Shown here piece by piece: positions 37,290-52,026 of a stretch of DNA of 64,000 nucleotides. The position numbers were made by a program, and so were the translations under genes. The notes beneath the pieces are model-generated. The model saw only the letters and a program-made list of their open reading frames with translations, had not been told where the DNA came from and did no database searches. Every line of letters starts with the position of its first letter. Positions within the stretch are counted from its first letter, which is position 1. This DNA comes from Hermatobates lingyangjiaoensis (lineage: Eukaryota; Arthropoda; Insecta; Hemiptera; Hermatobatidae), in contig JAPFBL010000552.1 of assembly GCA_026182355.1 (NCBI GenBank), positions 134,501 to 198,500 on the forward strand, read 5' to 3'.

Positions 37290-40200
37290 CCTATATGATA
37301 TCAAGTAACGTGTGTATGATGTCAACTAACGTGTATATTATGCCAAGTAACGTGTATATTATGTGAAGTAACATCTGTATTATGTCAAGTAACGTGTGTA
37401 TTATGCTGAGTAACGTCTGTATTATGTCAAGTAACGTGTATATTATATCAAGTATCGAGTGTATGATGTCCAGTAACGTGTATATTATGTCAATTATCGT
37501 CTGTATGATGTCAATTAACGTGTGTGTGATGTCAAGTAACGTGTATATGATATCAAGTATCGAGTGTATGATGTCAAGTAACGTGTATATTATGTCAAGT
37601 AACGTCTGTATTATGTCAAGTAACGTGTATATTATGTAGTAACGTCTGTATTATGTCAAGTAACGTGTATATTATATCAAGTATCGAGTGTATGATGTCA
37701 AGTAACGTGTATATTATGTCAATTATCGTCTGTATGATGTCAATTAACGTGTATGTGATGTCAAGTAACGTGTATATGATATCAAGTATCTGTATATGTC
37801 AAGTAACTGTTATTATGAATATCGTCTGTATATGTCAATAACGTGTATATTATGTCAAGTATCGAGTCTGTATGATGTCAAGTAACGTGTATATGTATAG
37901 CTAGTAAGTCTGTATGTATGTCAAGTAACGTGTATATGATATCAAGTATCGAGTGTATGATGTCAAGTAACGTGTATATTATGTCAAGTAACGTCGTATA
38001 TTATGTCAAGTAACGTGTATGATGTCATATGTCAAGTAACGTGAGTGTATGTGTTATGTCAAGTAACGTGTATATTATGTCAAGTATCGTCGTGTATGAT
38101 GTCAAGTAACGTGTATATTAGTGTCAAGTATATCAAGTCTGTATTATGTCAAGTAACGTGTATATTATGTCAAGTAACGTTGTATTATGTCAAGTGTAAT
38201 CGAGTGTATATTATGTCAAGTAACGTGTATTATGTCAAGTAACGTGTATATTATATCAAGTATCGAGTGTATGATGTCAAGTAACGTGTATATTATGCAA
38301 GTACGTGTATATGTCAAGTAACGTGTTATTGATGTCAAGTAACGTGTATATTATGTCAAGTAACGTGTATATATTCAAGTATCGAGTGTATGATGTCAAG
38401 TAACGTGTATATTATGTCAATACGTCTGTATGATGTCAAGTAACGTGTATATTATGTCAAGTAACGTGTATATTATATCAAGTATCGAGTGTATTATGTC
38501 AAGTAACGTGTATATTATGTCAAGTAACGTCTGTATTATGTCAAGTAACGTGTGTATTATGTCAAGTAACGTGTATATTATGTCAAGTAACGTCTGTATT
38601 ATGTCAAGTAACGTGTATATGATATCAAGTATCGAGTGTATTATGTCAAGTAACGTGTATATGATATCAAGTATCGAGTGTATGATGTCAAGTAACGTGT
38701 ATATTATGTCAAGTAACGTGTATATGATTCAATATAGTGTATTATGTCAAGTAACGTGTATATTATTCAAGTATCGTGTATTATGTCAAGTAACGTGTAT
38801 ATTATAGTCAAGTATCTGTATGATGTAATAGTGTGTATATGTCAAGTAACGTGTATATGTATGTCAAGTATCGGTTGTATGATGTCAAGTAACGTGTATA
38901 TTATGTCAAGTAACGTTGTATGTATGTCAAGTAACGTGTATATTATGTCAAGTACGTGTTATGTATGTCAAGTAACGTGTATATATGTCAAGTAACGGTG
39001 TATTATGTCAAGTAACGTGTATATTATGTCAAGTAATCGTTGTATGATGTCAAGTAACGTGTATATATGTCAAGTAACGTTGTATTGATGTCAAGTAACG
39101 TTTATATGTCAAGTAACGTGTATATGTCAAGTAACGTGTATATGTTATATCAAGTAACGTAGTGTATGATGTCAAGTAACGTGTATATTATGTCAAGTAA
39201 TCGTCTGTATTGATGTCAAGTAACGTGTATATTATGTCAAGTAACGGTGTATGATGTCAAGTAACGTGTATATTATGTCAAGTAACGTTGTATATGTCAA
39301 GTACGTGTATTATGTCAAGTAACGTGTGTATTATGTCAAGTAACGTGTTATGATGTCAAGTAACGTGTGTATTATGTCAAGTAACGTGTATATGATGTCA
39401 AGTAACGTGTGTATGATGTCAAGTAACGTGTATATGATTCAAGTACGTGTATTATGTCAAGTAACGTGTATATTATATCAAGTATCGAGTGTATTATGTC
39501 AAGTAACGTGTATATTATGTCAATTAACGTCTGTATGATGTCAATTAACGTGTGTGTGATGTCAAGTAACGTGTATATGATATCAAGTATCGAGTGTATG
39601 ATGTCAAGTTACGTGTATATTATGTCAAGTAACGTGTATATTATATCAAGTATCGAGTGTATTATGTCAAGTAACGTGTATATTATGTCAATTAACGTCT
39701 GTATGATGTCAAGTAACGTGTATATGATATCAAGTATCGAGTGTATGATGTCAAGTAACGTGTATATTATGTCAAGTAACGTCTGTATTATGTCAAGTAA
39801 CGTGTATATTATGTCAAGTAACGTGTATATTATGTCAAGTAACGTGTATATGATATCAAGTATCGAGTGTATGATGTCAAGTAACGTGTATATTATGTCA
39901 AGTAACGTCTGTATTATGTCAAGTAACGTGTATATTATATCAAGTATCGAGTGTATTATGTCAAGTAACGTGTATATTATGTCAATTAACGTCTGTATAT
40001 GTCAAGTAACGTGTATATGATGTCAAGTAACGTGTATATGATTCAAGTATCGATGTATATTATGTCAAGTAACGTGTATATTATGTCAAGTAACGTGTTA
40101 TTATTCAAGTAACGTGTATATTATGTCAAGTAACGTCGTAGTATTATGTCAATAACGTTGTATATGTCAATAACTATATATATAGATATATTCAGTACGT

Positions 40201-41240
40201 GTAATGTATGTCAAGTAACGTGTATATTATATCAAGTATCGAGTGTATGATGTCAAGTAACGTGTATATTATGTCAAGTAACGTGTATATTATATCAAGT
40301 ATCGAGTGTATTATGTCAAGTAACGTGTATATTATGTCAATTAACGTCTGTATGATGTCAATTAACGTGTTTATGTAGTAGTTGATGTCATAGTCAACGT
40401 GTATATTATGTCAAGTATCGTCATGTATTATGTCAATAACTGTATATTATTCAAGTATCAGTCTAGTATTATGTCAAGTAACGTGTATATTATATCAATT
40501 AACGGTTGTATTATGTCAATAACGTGTATATTATGTCAAGTTAACGTTATATGTATTCAATTAACGTGTGTATAGTGATGTCAAGTAACGTGTATATGAT
40601 ATCAAGTATCAGTGTATGATGTCAAGTTACGTGTATATTATGTCAAGTAACTGTATTTCAGTATAGTGTATTATGTCAAGTAACGTGTATATTATGTCAA
40701 GTAACGTCTGATATTGATGTCAAGTAACGTTTTATCTAAGTATCAGAGTGTATCATTAGTACGTGTATATTATGTCAATAACGTCTGTATATGTCAATAA
40801 CGTGTATAGTTATGTCAAGTAACGTGTATATATATCAAGTACAGTGTATTGTTCATAAGTTACTGATATTATGTCAAGTAACGCTGTATATTATACTAAT
40901 CTAAGTATTCTGAAGTGTATATAATTGTCAAGTAACGTGTATATTATGCTCAAGTAACGTTGTATGATGTCAATTAACGTTGTTCCTATAGATTCAAGTA
41001 CATCAGACTATGTATATTCAACTTAACCGAGGTTATATGTCAAGTAACTTATATTATTTATTAACAATTGAAATATATATCATGATATCTAACTTACTAT
41101 AGTCAAGTAATTATATTATCAATTAAACTTAAGAGTAATAAACTGCTTTTTTTATTAATCAAGTAAGATTAATGAACATAAGCTAATTCATAACTGTAAT
41201 AATTATTCATTTAGTATTCTAGAGTAGTTCATTATATCAA
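37290..41240. repeat. 21-bp minisatellite, about 4 kb
   Basis: Basic unit atgtcaagtaacgtgtatat(t), some 180 copies. Variants include tcaagtatcgagtg, tcaattaacgtctg and tatcaagta. Ordered groups of variants recur (for example around 37440, 37670, 39470, 39640, 39940), showing higher-order duplication. Indels increase in 37790-39450 and again after 40000, and the array fades out by about 41240. Frames reading MSSNVYI are translated repeat. Confidence 0.97.
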
Positions 41241-41294
41241 GTAAGATTTTATAATTCTGCTAAAGTTATCACGTTCTGGAATTATTCCTAGAGT

Positions 41295-41735
41295 TTACAC
41301 GATTTCACTGTGTTTCTCAGGCCATGTACCACCTGAGGTCAGCACTTCTCTGACAAGGTCTACTCTTATTCCTTCCAAGAGTTCACACTGAAACAACAAG
41401 TGATCCAATGTCTGACAAGCCAACCCACAAAGGTAAGGAGATCTTTCTACAATTTTAAAACGGTTCAGATACTCATTGCACTTTCTATGTCTACTAAGCA
41501 TCTATGTCATCCTGTCACTTCACATCAGACCTGAGTCGTAGACATAGATGTAGAGTGGGACAGAACTTTTCTGTTTGGGCCTCGTTTGGGGAATACTTAC
41601 ATTTGTGGTCCCACTGTTTAAGACTCTCCTCTGCAGTACTTGCCCTGATATAACTTAATGGGACCGTCCAATATTCTTATTTTCAAAGTGTCATCCATAG
41701 CTCCTTCTTTGGCAACTTTGAGCGTTAATTTCCAT
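41295..41735 (-). pseudogene. LINE ORF2 C-terminal region
   Basis: The minus strand around 41735-41640 reads KVAKEGAMDDTLKIRILDG and is followed by a stop. 41501-41295 reads MLSRHRKCNEYLNRFKIVER, CGLACQTLDHLLFQCEL. A ...AKEGA remnant followed by RHRKCNEYL and C-x-C...HLLFQC matches the end of Jockey/I-type non-LTR proteins. Frame breaks separate the two blocks. Confidence 0.7.
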
Positions 41736-41899
41736 AATCTATAGTTTCTTTTAATCTAGTGAGACAGTCATGGTAAGTTTCTCAACTACTTGATAAGGAC
41801 GAGTGGTTTACGTCTCGTTTCTGTTTGTTTTTGAAATGCTCATTGAATACATTAAATGCTGAAGTTTATACAACAGTATTCTTCTTTAGGTTTTTTTTA

Positions 41900-42062
41900 C
41901 AGTTCTAGGGTAAAAAGTTAATGAAATGGTATCCACATATAAAAATTTAATTGTGTAAACAACGCGTTTCGAACACGTAGTGTTCTTCCTTAGGCATTAA
42001 CTAAGGGTGAGTGTCGGTGGTACAACTGACTGTCAGTTGTACCACCGACACTCACTCGAGTG
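41900..42062 (-). mobile_element. PLE family D end with hairpin
   Basis: The minus motif near 41955-41998 has CTAAGGA for the core, a good stem II (GAACAC/GTGTTC), GAA, ACGCGT and T. A 24-bp inverted repeat (gtcggtggtacaactgac) follows. Confidence 0.65.
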
Positions 42063-44360
42063 ATTTTACAGAAAATGGTGTTTTTGTAATACTAAGGAGC
42101 CATAAATTTCCCTATATAATAATTCAATAAAAGACCAAACATGTTCAACATAATAATCAACAGATTAATAAATGTAATTATCGTACATTCTTAATTATAA
42201 ATTATCTTAAAACAACATTTTTTCTTCAATGTTTGTGATGTTTTTCAGAGAAAATTAGAGTATTTTCCTGTTTTAAATTTGAAAATTGCACTTAAATATT
42301 CAATGAAGAAGGAGGTGAAGAAAACGATGTAAGAAATCCACTGGCTACTTGAACAAAGGCTATGTTCTCTTGTAGGAGATTATTTCGTATCAAGAAATTT
42401 TCACTTTGGATTATCAAAAATCTTATTACTACTGTAGTTACACTAATGAAATTATTTGCATCAGCTGTGTGATATACAAAAATAAGCTTATATATAGATA
42501 AGTCGATCAATCACTATCTGTAATACCTCCGGAATGAAAGAATAATAAACATCTCCCATTTAGACGATTACATTATGCTTAAATGAGACATTATATATTA
42601 TATACCCAAGAAGTTTGATATTAAATTTACTTATAGTAATGTTGAGTGTAGGCCACTCCAGATTTTATCTATTAATTCCAAGGAGAACCATTTTGGGTAA
42701 GTTGAAGTATTATTTGTTTTAATTAGCTACACAATGGACTATGATGAGTGAAATAATAAAGAAATAATTAGTGCATTAATTTACACTCGAGTATGAAATT
42801 ATAGTGGCTCAACTAAATTCTGGTAAATTGGATAATAATGAAGCATAATCGCCCTTCGAGAAATTGTATTTAATATTATGAAATTCAAGAGGTATATCTT
42901 AAGGATGTATAAGATCTACATATGCAGTAAGAGAAGGTTGGTGTTATTTGTTATGCTATTTGATAATATAATATCAAATTCAATATTTCTATTAACGTAT
43001 TTATTTTTACACTATTGTGACTATTTATAAAAAATTAAAAGGAAACCTCATAATACAGAGTTTATCTAATTAAATTAAATAATGCTAGTAAAACAAAGTT
43101 AGTTTTAGTTGTTATAATAATATGAAATTCAATACCTGAGGTAACTTATTTATATTTGACATTACTATGATCACTTATAATAAAAAAGGAAATTTTATAA
43201 TATGGAGTTTATATATCCAATAAAGCTAGTAAAACCAAGTTATTCTTATCAAAGTATAAAATGGATTAGAAATGATTTTTAAAACGTTGAATGGAATTCA
43301 ATTCAGGTTCGTAGGTCTGCATTGAGTGTATAAATAATTATTGTCCAGTCAGAATATGGTTAGTCCCTTCATTTCCCGCCAACGCTACATAATGCGCAAG
43401 TCATTTATATCGTATGATTATTTCAACCAATCAGAGCTCTCATTTTCCAAGTCCTTTTCATTTCTAATAGCGTCACTTTTATTTGTAATAGTTTTAAATG
43501 AATTCAAATGTGTTCTGATTGAAAAATTTAGTTTAATACATCTGTTTTCAATTAGTTTTTACGTTGATTGAATGACAATGCAAGAATACGGAAGATATTG
43601 ATCATAGTTACGGTCAGTGGAAACATTATATTAATTTTCTTTTCTATATTACGAGTTGGATTGATATTTCTTTAGAATTTTCACTTTTATGTATAGTAAT
43701 ATATTATTAGTAATGGTATATTTGGTCACCATTACACCTCACCAGGAAAATAGAATATTTAATATGATTACCACCATATATATCATACAAAAAATCACGT
43801 TGTAGTCATTTTCAAGGCTCAGGGAACTTATCAACTGAGTCAAAATAGTTTCTTCTATAAAAATATTGAAAAAGCTTCTTTTAATATCGTAAACAGTTCT
43901 TTAGTGTATTAGTTATACCTATTTTCCAAACTTCCCTTAGTAATTTCGGATCTTAAACAATGTTACTCTCATATTTTTTTCTCTTATGCTGTATTGTTAC
44001 ATTTAAATTTATTTAGTTCTAAAATATCATTTTATTTTGCCTAATCTATATTTTATTAAAAAATCCTTCTAACGTGATTCAATTATTTTACTATATTGTT
44101 TTACTATATGCGTACTATTATTATATTTTTATTTTACTATTGTAGTTTCTCCTATTTTATTTGTTCATAGTATTATTTGTATTGTATACCATGCTTTTAG
44201 TGTGAATGGATTTTAGTCAGTGACTATCAATAAATAAATAACACAACAAATACCTCATGACTGGTGAATATCAATTGCTCAATTAGATGTATTAAAATTA
44301 TATTTTACGTACTAACTACAACTTTATAAGATTAATTTAAATTAATCCTTGTTTCATTTT
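42063..44360. other. 2.3 kb of AT-rich DNA without identified elements
   Basis: Only small frames. One at 43341-43571 encodes a hydrophobic 76-codon peptide with no known motif. Near-repeats of ttaatatgaaattcaa occur near 42870 and 43120. Nothing assigned. Confidence 0.45.
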
Positions 44361-44366
44361 AAATAA

Positions 44367-44660
44367 AGGGGTCAGATTAGTCCAGAGGTTACGTGTTCGC
44401 CCAAGGACTGTTAGAGCCGGGGTTCAGTGCCCACTCTGGCACTCGATTTATTTACGTGGAATGCGAAAAAAAAATCTGATACAACGTTCCTGGGAGTGGG
44501 CGTTAATTGGTTTATCCCGAGTCTGTACTATGTCAAGTATATGTACGTTATAGGCCCCTACTCTAAATAACACACTTCAGTTAGGACTCCCATGTAGAAT
44601 CATTGTGTAGTATCTCAAAGGGCCAAAGTTAGGCCTATGTCTGTTCTCTTGTGAGACTGC
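44367..44660 (+). mobile_element. tRNA-derived SINE
   Basis: Box B GGTTCAGTGCC (slightly altered), the body (cccgagtctgtactatgtca, ggactcccatgtagaatcat), and the 3' end aaagggccaaagttaggcct, ctgccactgcaacataac. Confidence 0.85.
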
Positions 44661-45274
44661 CACTGCAACATAACTAATTTAAAATAATCCAAGTTTAATG
44701 GAAAATATTCCAAGTCTAAATTAAAATAATTCATTTCAATATTGTTCAAATTTATTCATATTATATATTATATTTATATTATATTATAATTTATTCGTTT
44801 ATATTTATTGTTTATCAACTTGTATTTACAACTTGATCTATTAACGAGAGTACTGTTTCAATATTTGAGTTGGCCTTCGCCTCCATTTTTAAATCACACG
44901 TCTCCTGGTAAAGGTTAAATCTTTTCTCGTGTTTAGTTATAGGGAGCACACTATCACTATTGTTGGGCTTAATGTTTATAACATGGCTAGTAGAGATGTA
45001 CTTACTCTCTCAGGTACCACTTGCTGAGCAGGGACAGGGGTCGTGTTACCCTTTGTATTACAGAGCTGACAAACACTTCAACACATCCACCTCCTATGAC
45101 CTCTTGGTGATATTTTCTCAGCAGGTACACTTCAGGAGTAACTCAAGTTGACCGAAAACAACACACACCCAAAACGACCCACCGTCGAAAATCGAGGACA
45201 GGCAAACAGCCGCACAATAGATTCCCAGAACTATGCTCTCTCACTACTCGACCGAAACTCTTTGCCAATAGTTG
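44661..45274. other. Spacer with two small open frames
   Basis: Frames at 44960-45151 and 45148-45420 show no domain. The second runs into a PLE family D terminus, so it is not one gene. Moderate GC at 45000-45260. Confidence 0.35.
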
Positions 45275-45560
45275 TGCAATCCGTAATTGTGCGTATTTAT
45301 TCATATTGGGGTAAATCAAAATACAAAGTCTCTACACAAAACGCATTTTTTTTTATTAAACTTCTTGTTTCGAACTCTTTATGTTCATCGTCACCAATAA
45401 ATAACTTGAACGTTGAGTGAACCTTGGACAGTTGTTGGTACTCCACTCCTTCCATTGGATGTTTACCTGACGAAGAACACGAAGTGTTCGAAACGAATAG
45501 TATGAATTAAAATCTGTTTTCTGTGGATACCTTGTATTCTATTTACCCCAAATATGATCA
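45275..45560. mobile_element. PLE family D inverted pair, decayed
   Basis: The left terminus is gttgtgcaatccgtaattgt, as at 24225. The left ribozyme is degraded. The right has CTGACGA 45467-45473, a perfect GAACAC/GTGTTC stem II, GAA, then ACGAAT, which is not palindromic. Confidence 0.65.
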
Positions 45561-45847
45561 AACTAAAATATTAATATTTTACAAGACAGAAAACAATGAC
45601 ACATCTACTCTAGTTGAAACTGCGTCAACTAGTAAAACTCACCCACTAACATTCTCAAAGTCCAGTGGCGTCTAACTTTACTTAAAAATACGTAACTTAT
45701 CTGTATTTAAAATAATTTCCAGAGGCAAAAGTAGGTATTTATGAAATCAAAAAAAAAACTATTGGAATTACATAACTGAATTAAAATTGAACATTAAATT
45801 TTACTCGAATAAATTGTTACATTTTCATGATCTCTTACTTTTGCCTG

Positions 45848-46060
45848 TGACAAAGGTTTTAAATAGGGATCGAAACGTCGACAATTAAAGTGTAATTTGA
45901 ATTTGGAGTAACTGACTCCATCCCGAAATTCTATTCTTTTCATAGGTATATATATATATCTTATATTTTTTCTCTCCAGATAAAAATTTTCGGTTAAACC
46001 GAAAATTAAAGACTGTAAATCTGTTTACTGTGTACCTATAGTAAATGTTTCTGACCAATT
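45848..46060. mobile_element. PLE family F end followed by family B relic
   Basis: F: GCCTGTGACAAAGG, then GAA, ACGT, C (45848-45890). B: accgaaaattaaagactgta (46000-46020), without a core. (TA)n between them at about 45947-45958. Confidence 0.5.
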
Positions 46061-46699
46061 TAATATCGTTATTAAAGCGAACCCAGCTAAATTTAGAGAA
46101 AGATTTTTTGCTATATTCTGGCTGTGGCATCATCAGTTATAAGATTTGTGCACTCCAAAGACAAGTTAGGATTCGTTTATATAAATATAATTAAAAAAAA
46201 AACGTGAAACAATTAAACGGCGATACAAATGATGGGAAAAAAGTTTCCTGTTTGTTTTAATGGCTTTGATTAGAATTCTACTTGTTATTACACGGCTATG
46301 AGGAAGCCCAGTGATGTATAACAATGCAGTTTTGATTGAAGAAGGAGAAGTCTGTGTTTGCAAATGAGATTGATAAGGCAGGAAGTCGGGGGTGTTGCCG
46401 CTAGGGAAAGGTTCTGCTTGACCTAAAGGTCTTTGTTACTTCTGTTCTCTGAGAGCGGGCACCCCCCCCCCCTCCCGTATTACCATCTCTTAAGTAATCT
46501 CTAGAATGCTAACAATGTGAGACTCTCCTTGGTCATCATCACAGACAGGGATGGCCTTATCGCCTATCAAACAGCTTCTCGACAAAAACTCAAACGAGTC
46601 GTGAGAATTATAACGTTTTAACATACAAACACTTTCACTCCTTTATTTATATAGGAATTTATTAGGTTTTGTTTTAATTCATAGCTATATTTATTTTCT

Positions 46700-47023
46700 T
46701 CCGCGTTAAAATGAAAGAGAGAGAGAGAGAGAGTGAGGGAGGGAAAGGGACAGAGAGAGACATTATTAAAAAATGACGTTGATTAATAAGGAGTACAGAG
46801 AATAAAGAATAATAGAAAGAGAAAACCAGAAGCGTATTGATAACAAAAAACAAGAATAAAAATGAGATGAATGAATTAATAGTCGGATAAAAGGGAAAAT
46901 AAGTGTGAAATATGAAGAGTGCGAGGAAGAGGGAGAGAACAGAGAGAAAGAAAGAGAGAGATGGAGGGAGAGAGAGAGAGAGAGAGAGGGAGGGATGGAG
47001 GGAGAGAAGAGAGAGAAAGAGAG
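46700..47023. repeat. GA-rich low-complexity DNA
   Basis: (GA)n runs with agggag interruptions leading into the satellite. Confidence 0.85.
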
Positions 47024-48116
<1,093 letters not shown>

Positions 48117-48180
48117 TCGCCTACTCCAAATACATTTGTGTTAGACAAAATTTAGGACTCCCAATGTAGAATAAACGGGT
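48117..48180 (+). mobile_element. SINE 3' part after the satellite
   Basis: cgcctactccaaatacattt, then ttaggactcccaatgtagaa, the usual continuation of the SINE body. Confidence 0.75.
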
Positions 48181-48344
48181 TATTATCAAAAGAGTGACAT
48201 GACAAAAGAGTATCAAAAAATAAGTAAATTCAAAAGAATTCAATACAACCTTCATTTGATTGCAGCTAATGTCATTGAGGCCTAATATTAGAGATGGCGT
48301 TGTTACTAGTGATGAGTATTAAAGATTAAATATTATTTTACATT

Positions 48345-48935
48345 TTGAGTGGTAAATTCTGCCTAAATCAAGTATATTTAGTGTAGGGATCTTTAACGAG
48401 TACATGACATGGTACAGGCTCGGGACCAACGGTTTAATGTCCTCTCAGGCGAGTGTTGGTGTATCACTGGATGTGGCAGCTTCTCACGGACTATGGCGAC
48501 TTTAAGTCCTATCTCCATAGGCTCAGTATAATTGATGATCCTATGTGGCTTGCAGACAGTGGGGTACTTCCTGGAGTGGCCCCTTCTTTAACCTTATAGA
48601 GGTTTTGGCTGGAGATCCAGGTTGAAGTTTTTGACGAACAACTATACAGACGCCTGTTCCATGGGAAAACCTCCTAGATGAGGTTTGTGGTATACCTTCA
48701 CATGTAACCAAAGGGTCTCACGTAAAAAAGAAGCGTCGATCTGTTTTATGTTTTATTCATGGAATGGGCTAAAAAGTCTAAAATTATGACTAAAAATCAA
48801 AACAGGTTTAACGTCTTCTCCGAGAGACGTCGTACTCAGATTTATTCACTTTTCACGTGAATGAATCAAGGGCCAAGTGGGAATCGAACCCCAGACCTAA
48901 CAGTTCAGAGGTGTGTACGTTAACCACTGAGCTAA
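48345..48935 (-). mobile_element. tRNA-derived SINE split by a LINE fragment
   Basis: The tail and body lie at 48345-48449, the head at 48800-48935 with box B GGTTCGATTCC (minus). The insertion is at the same body position as in 33918-34935. ggtttaa(c/t)gtc flanks it on both sides. Confidence 0.75.
48450..48805 (+). pseudogene. LINE 3' fragment inside the SINE
   Basis: Frame from 48452: WMWQLLTDYGDFKSYLHRL, then SGVLPGVAPSLTL and stop. QLLTxxGxFxxYLxR is the typical lead-in to the terminal zinc-knuckle region of R1/Jockey-like LINEs. The next part is decayed. It ends tgactaaaaatcaaaacagg. Confidence 0.6.
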
Positions 48936-49014
48936 CCTGGTCCCCATGAGTGCGAAGAAGTGGGAGGGAAGAAGTATTCTCATGAATACGAGATGAAGTG
49001 AGTTAGAAGTATAG

Positions 49015-49430
49015 CAGTGTTTCCCAAACTTTGGGATAAGTTATAAACCTATAACTCAACACCCTTGAATAATAATCAGGTTCTCAGACTAAATAACCAA
49101 ATGAGTAACATTTTAATAATTAAATTAAAATAATTACTAATCGAATATTTATTTAGAATCCAATAGATGTATTGTTTCATAGCATATTTATGCAAAAGAA
49201 TTAATACACAATAAAAGAAACTTAGGTGATAATATACTTTTAACATAAAAATGAATTATCAAAACAAATAATTTTGAGAAATCGTTTCCTAGAAGTTTAC
49301 ATGTCGTGTTTTCACTTAAATTTAGAAATTATATTGCATGAACATTTTCAATTTATGGAAATAGAATCCCCGCTCCTTTTCGCATTACTGCCCCCCGATA
49401 TCAAAGCACCGCCTGCTTTGGGAAACACTG
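49015..49430 (-). mobile_element. Non-autonomous hAT element with 8-bp TSD
   Basis: Perfect AAGTATAG duplication (49007-49014, 49431-49438). It starts cagtgtttcccaaactt and ends tttgggaaacactg. An inverted relative of 13632-14073. Confidence 0.92.
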
Positions 49431-49439
49431 AAGTATAGT

Positions 49440-50530
49440 GACAGAGAAAACAAGAGGGAAGTCAAATGTGAGAGAGAGAGAAAACGAATGAAGAGAGACT
49501 AATCAAAGCACAGCTAGGGGAATCGAATGGAAATAATAAATTCATCTGTTAGAGTCAAAGGTTACAATAAATAAATCCAAAAGTCAATTAATAACACTCT
49601 TATTACTGCTGCTAAGGACTAACATCTCCACTGTAGTAAAATCGATAACTTATAGTCATAGAATTGCTATAATACATCTCCAGGAACCATAACAAAGATA
49701 CGAGTATATTATTTTGAAGTATTGTTTGATCTGTGTATATATGTATTTTAAATTCTTTACAATATCCATATAAAAATAAAAAAAAAAATATCAAGTTAAA
49801 TCTATCAGCATTCACAACAAATACATAATTTATTCTTTCAAAGCGAACTATTCTAGAAATGACCCTTTGTCCTTTAATTCGGAATATTTTAAACTTGAAA
49901 GATGTTTGATGTGCCGAAAAATCATTTAATAGGGCAGTCGAAACGGACTTTACTAGGAAATATTAAAACAGAATAAGTCATGGATGACGATGCTACGATA
50001 TACGATCATCGTATATATGATATCGCGTTGAACTTGTCATGACTGTTGCAAGTAAATACTACTAGGTACGATGTGTAAACAGAACCAAAAAAACAAAGTA
50101 TTCCCCATCAAGTTGACAACAAAGTATAAATAACCAAGTATAATTGTCTTTATTGTTGCTATCGCATTCCTATAGACAGGTATACTATAGCAGAAAAATT
50201 AGACGTGATAGAGGAAAAACGACAGCATTTCTGAAATCAGCGCCCTTTAATTAGGTGAAAATCGTTAAAACGGCACAATGAAAAAATTTTTTGTTGTTGT
50301 TGTCTAGTTTTATACTCAGAAAAGGTAGAACCAGGAATGTAACAATGCATTCTATAATGTACAATCTATAGTATAATTAATTAATGAATAATAAATATAC
50401 TTAAAGATACTAAGAAGAAAAAATATAATTTGAGACAGGTTTACGAGAATAAGAGACGAGAACTTGAAAGTAATGAATGAAGATTGTTGGTAAAGTTATC
50501 TGTATTGAAAGTAAATTGGAGGCATTGACA
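49440..50530. other. 1.1 kb without identified element
   Basis: AT-rich, small frames only. Confidence 0.45.
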
Positions 50531-50542
50531 TTTCCGTTAGAC

Positions 50543-51241
50543 CAGAGCTTCCCAAAGTGGGTTCCGCGGAACCCAGGGGTTCCTTAACAGACTGTCTGGG
50601 GTTCAGTGGTGAAAAACATTTTTCACAAAATTTTTTTTTATGGGTATGCATTTATTCTATACTTCTTGTGAATCATGAAACCGAATAATGTTTATATCTA
50701 CGTATACCCATAAGTAGAAGTGGTCAAAATTTTATTGATATTTAGGATGAATCACGAGTCAGTTTTTGGAACTGATTCCTGAATTTCCTGCTATTGCAAA
50801 AGTAGCACTTTACACATTGCTTCCATTTCTCACTACCTACTTATGTGAAACTGGATTTCCCCTTTAAACTGCCATAGAAACCAAATACCGAAGTAGACTT
50901 AATGCTGGGGCTAACTTGAGAATCAAACTCTCAACTATAAAGCCTAAAAATGATTACAAAACAAACTCTGTGTTAAAATTGCTGATAATTCTGTTTTATG
51001 TGTTTTATGCACTTGTGGAAAATACGTAAATTAAAATCTTTTAGTTTGGAATTTTTATTTAAAAAAATACACATTGCAATAATATTACTTTTTTAATTGT
51101 TTTTAAACATTCATACTATTTGAAAAGGCATATGAAAATATTTATATTATAGTTGTATGAAATCATTAGAATCTGGGGTTCACGGGAAAGTTACTGGAAC
51201 TAAAAAAGGGTTCCGCGTCGAAAAACGTTTGAAAAACTCTG
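50543..51241. mobile_element. hAT-like element with near-perfect TSD
   Basis: cgttagac / cgttagcc (7 of 8) at 50535-50542 and 51242-51249. Ends cagagcttcccaaagtggg and cgtttgaaaaactctg. The interior near 50780-50960 (tttcctgctattgcaaaagt, gaaactggattt, aagtagacttaatgctgg) looks like decayed transposase coding. Confidence 0.85.
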
Positions 51242-51269
51242 CGTTAGCCTACTGCCTGGGACGCTTAAT

Positions 51270-51968
51270 CAGGTCTGCCAAAGCTGGGGGATTTCCCCTA
51301 GATTTGGAGGAAATGGGAATGCGCTAGGGGAATAGGGGATTTTTCAATAATCTGGGTTAAACTAGATACACTATATATACTTTGTGTATATTTGAATGCA
51401 TTTTAAAATGCAAATAGTTGCATAAAATAGATATATAAACAATCACTTACCTATCAAACTATTTCTTTAAACTCGTGAGTTATAACTTATAACTTGGCAC
51501 GGGAGCTCTGTGTTGAACGCATATTTTCTCAAGTTAATAATATAAAAAACAAAAAAATACGAATTCACTAAAATCACAAACTGTGACTGCACGCATATTA
51601 GCCAAACAAGCTATAAAAAAAAATATTCCAATTGTACTAATTGGAAGTCCAGCAAAGAGTTAGTGGAAGATCTACGAAATGGAAAAACTAGTGCATTGTA
51701 TCTAAACCGTATGAAAGAAAACCAACAATCTGTAAACCTTGAGGCTGATGTAATGTCAGATGACTCAGCTTCATTCATCAATAAAATATTCTCTTTGTTT
51801 TTTTTTTATTTTACCTTATTATATTATTAATAAGTAATTAAAGCTTTGTTTTATTTCACTAATTCAAATATAATTGATTTTTAATTTTTATAGGGATAAA
51901 TAGTTGAATTTAGGGGGAATTTATCCCGGACAGCTGGGTGACGCAGCAAAATTCCATTGGCAGCCCTG
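51270..51968. mobile_element. hAT-like element with perfect TSD
   Basis: CGCTTAAT at 51262-51269 and 51969-51976. Ends caggtctgccaaagctg and ccattggcagccctg. No coding seen. Confidence 0.85.
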
Positions 51969-52026
51969 CGCTTAATAGCCAGGCAGATTGATTGTTTACA
52001 TTCTACTGTCAACAGTCTGTTTAAAA

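Noticed and set aside
37382..40020. Long frames encoding repeated MSSNVYI
   Set aside because: The 21-bp unit is a multiple of three, so it stays open by chance. No start context or flanking coding sequence.
43341..43571. Hydrophobic 76-codon ORF
   Set aside because: No domain, no homologous copy in the window, and expected by chance in AT-rich DNA.
44960..45420. Two neighbouring ORFs as a small gene
   Set aside because: The second runs into a PLE family D terminus. No motif or splice logic supports a gene.
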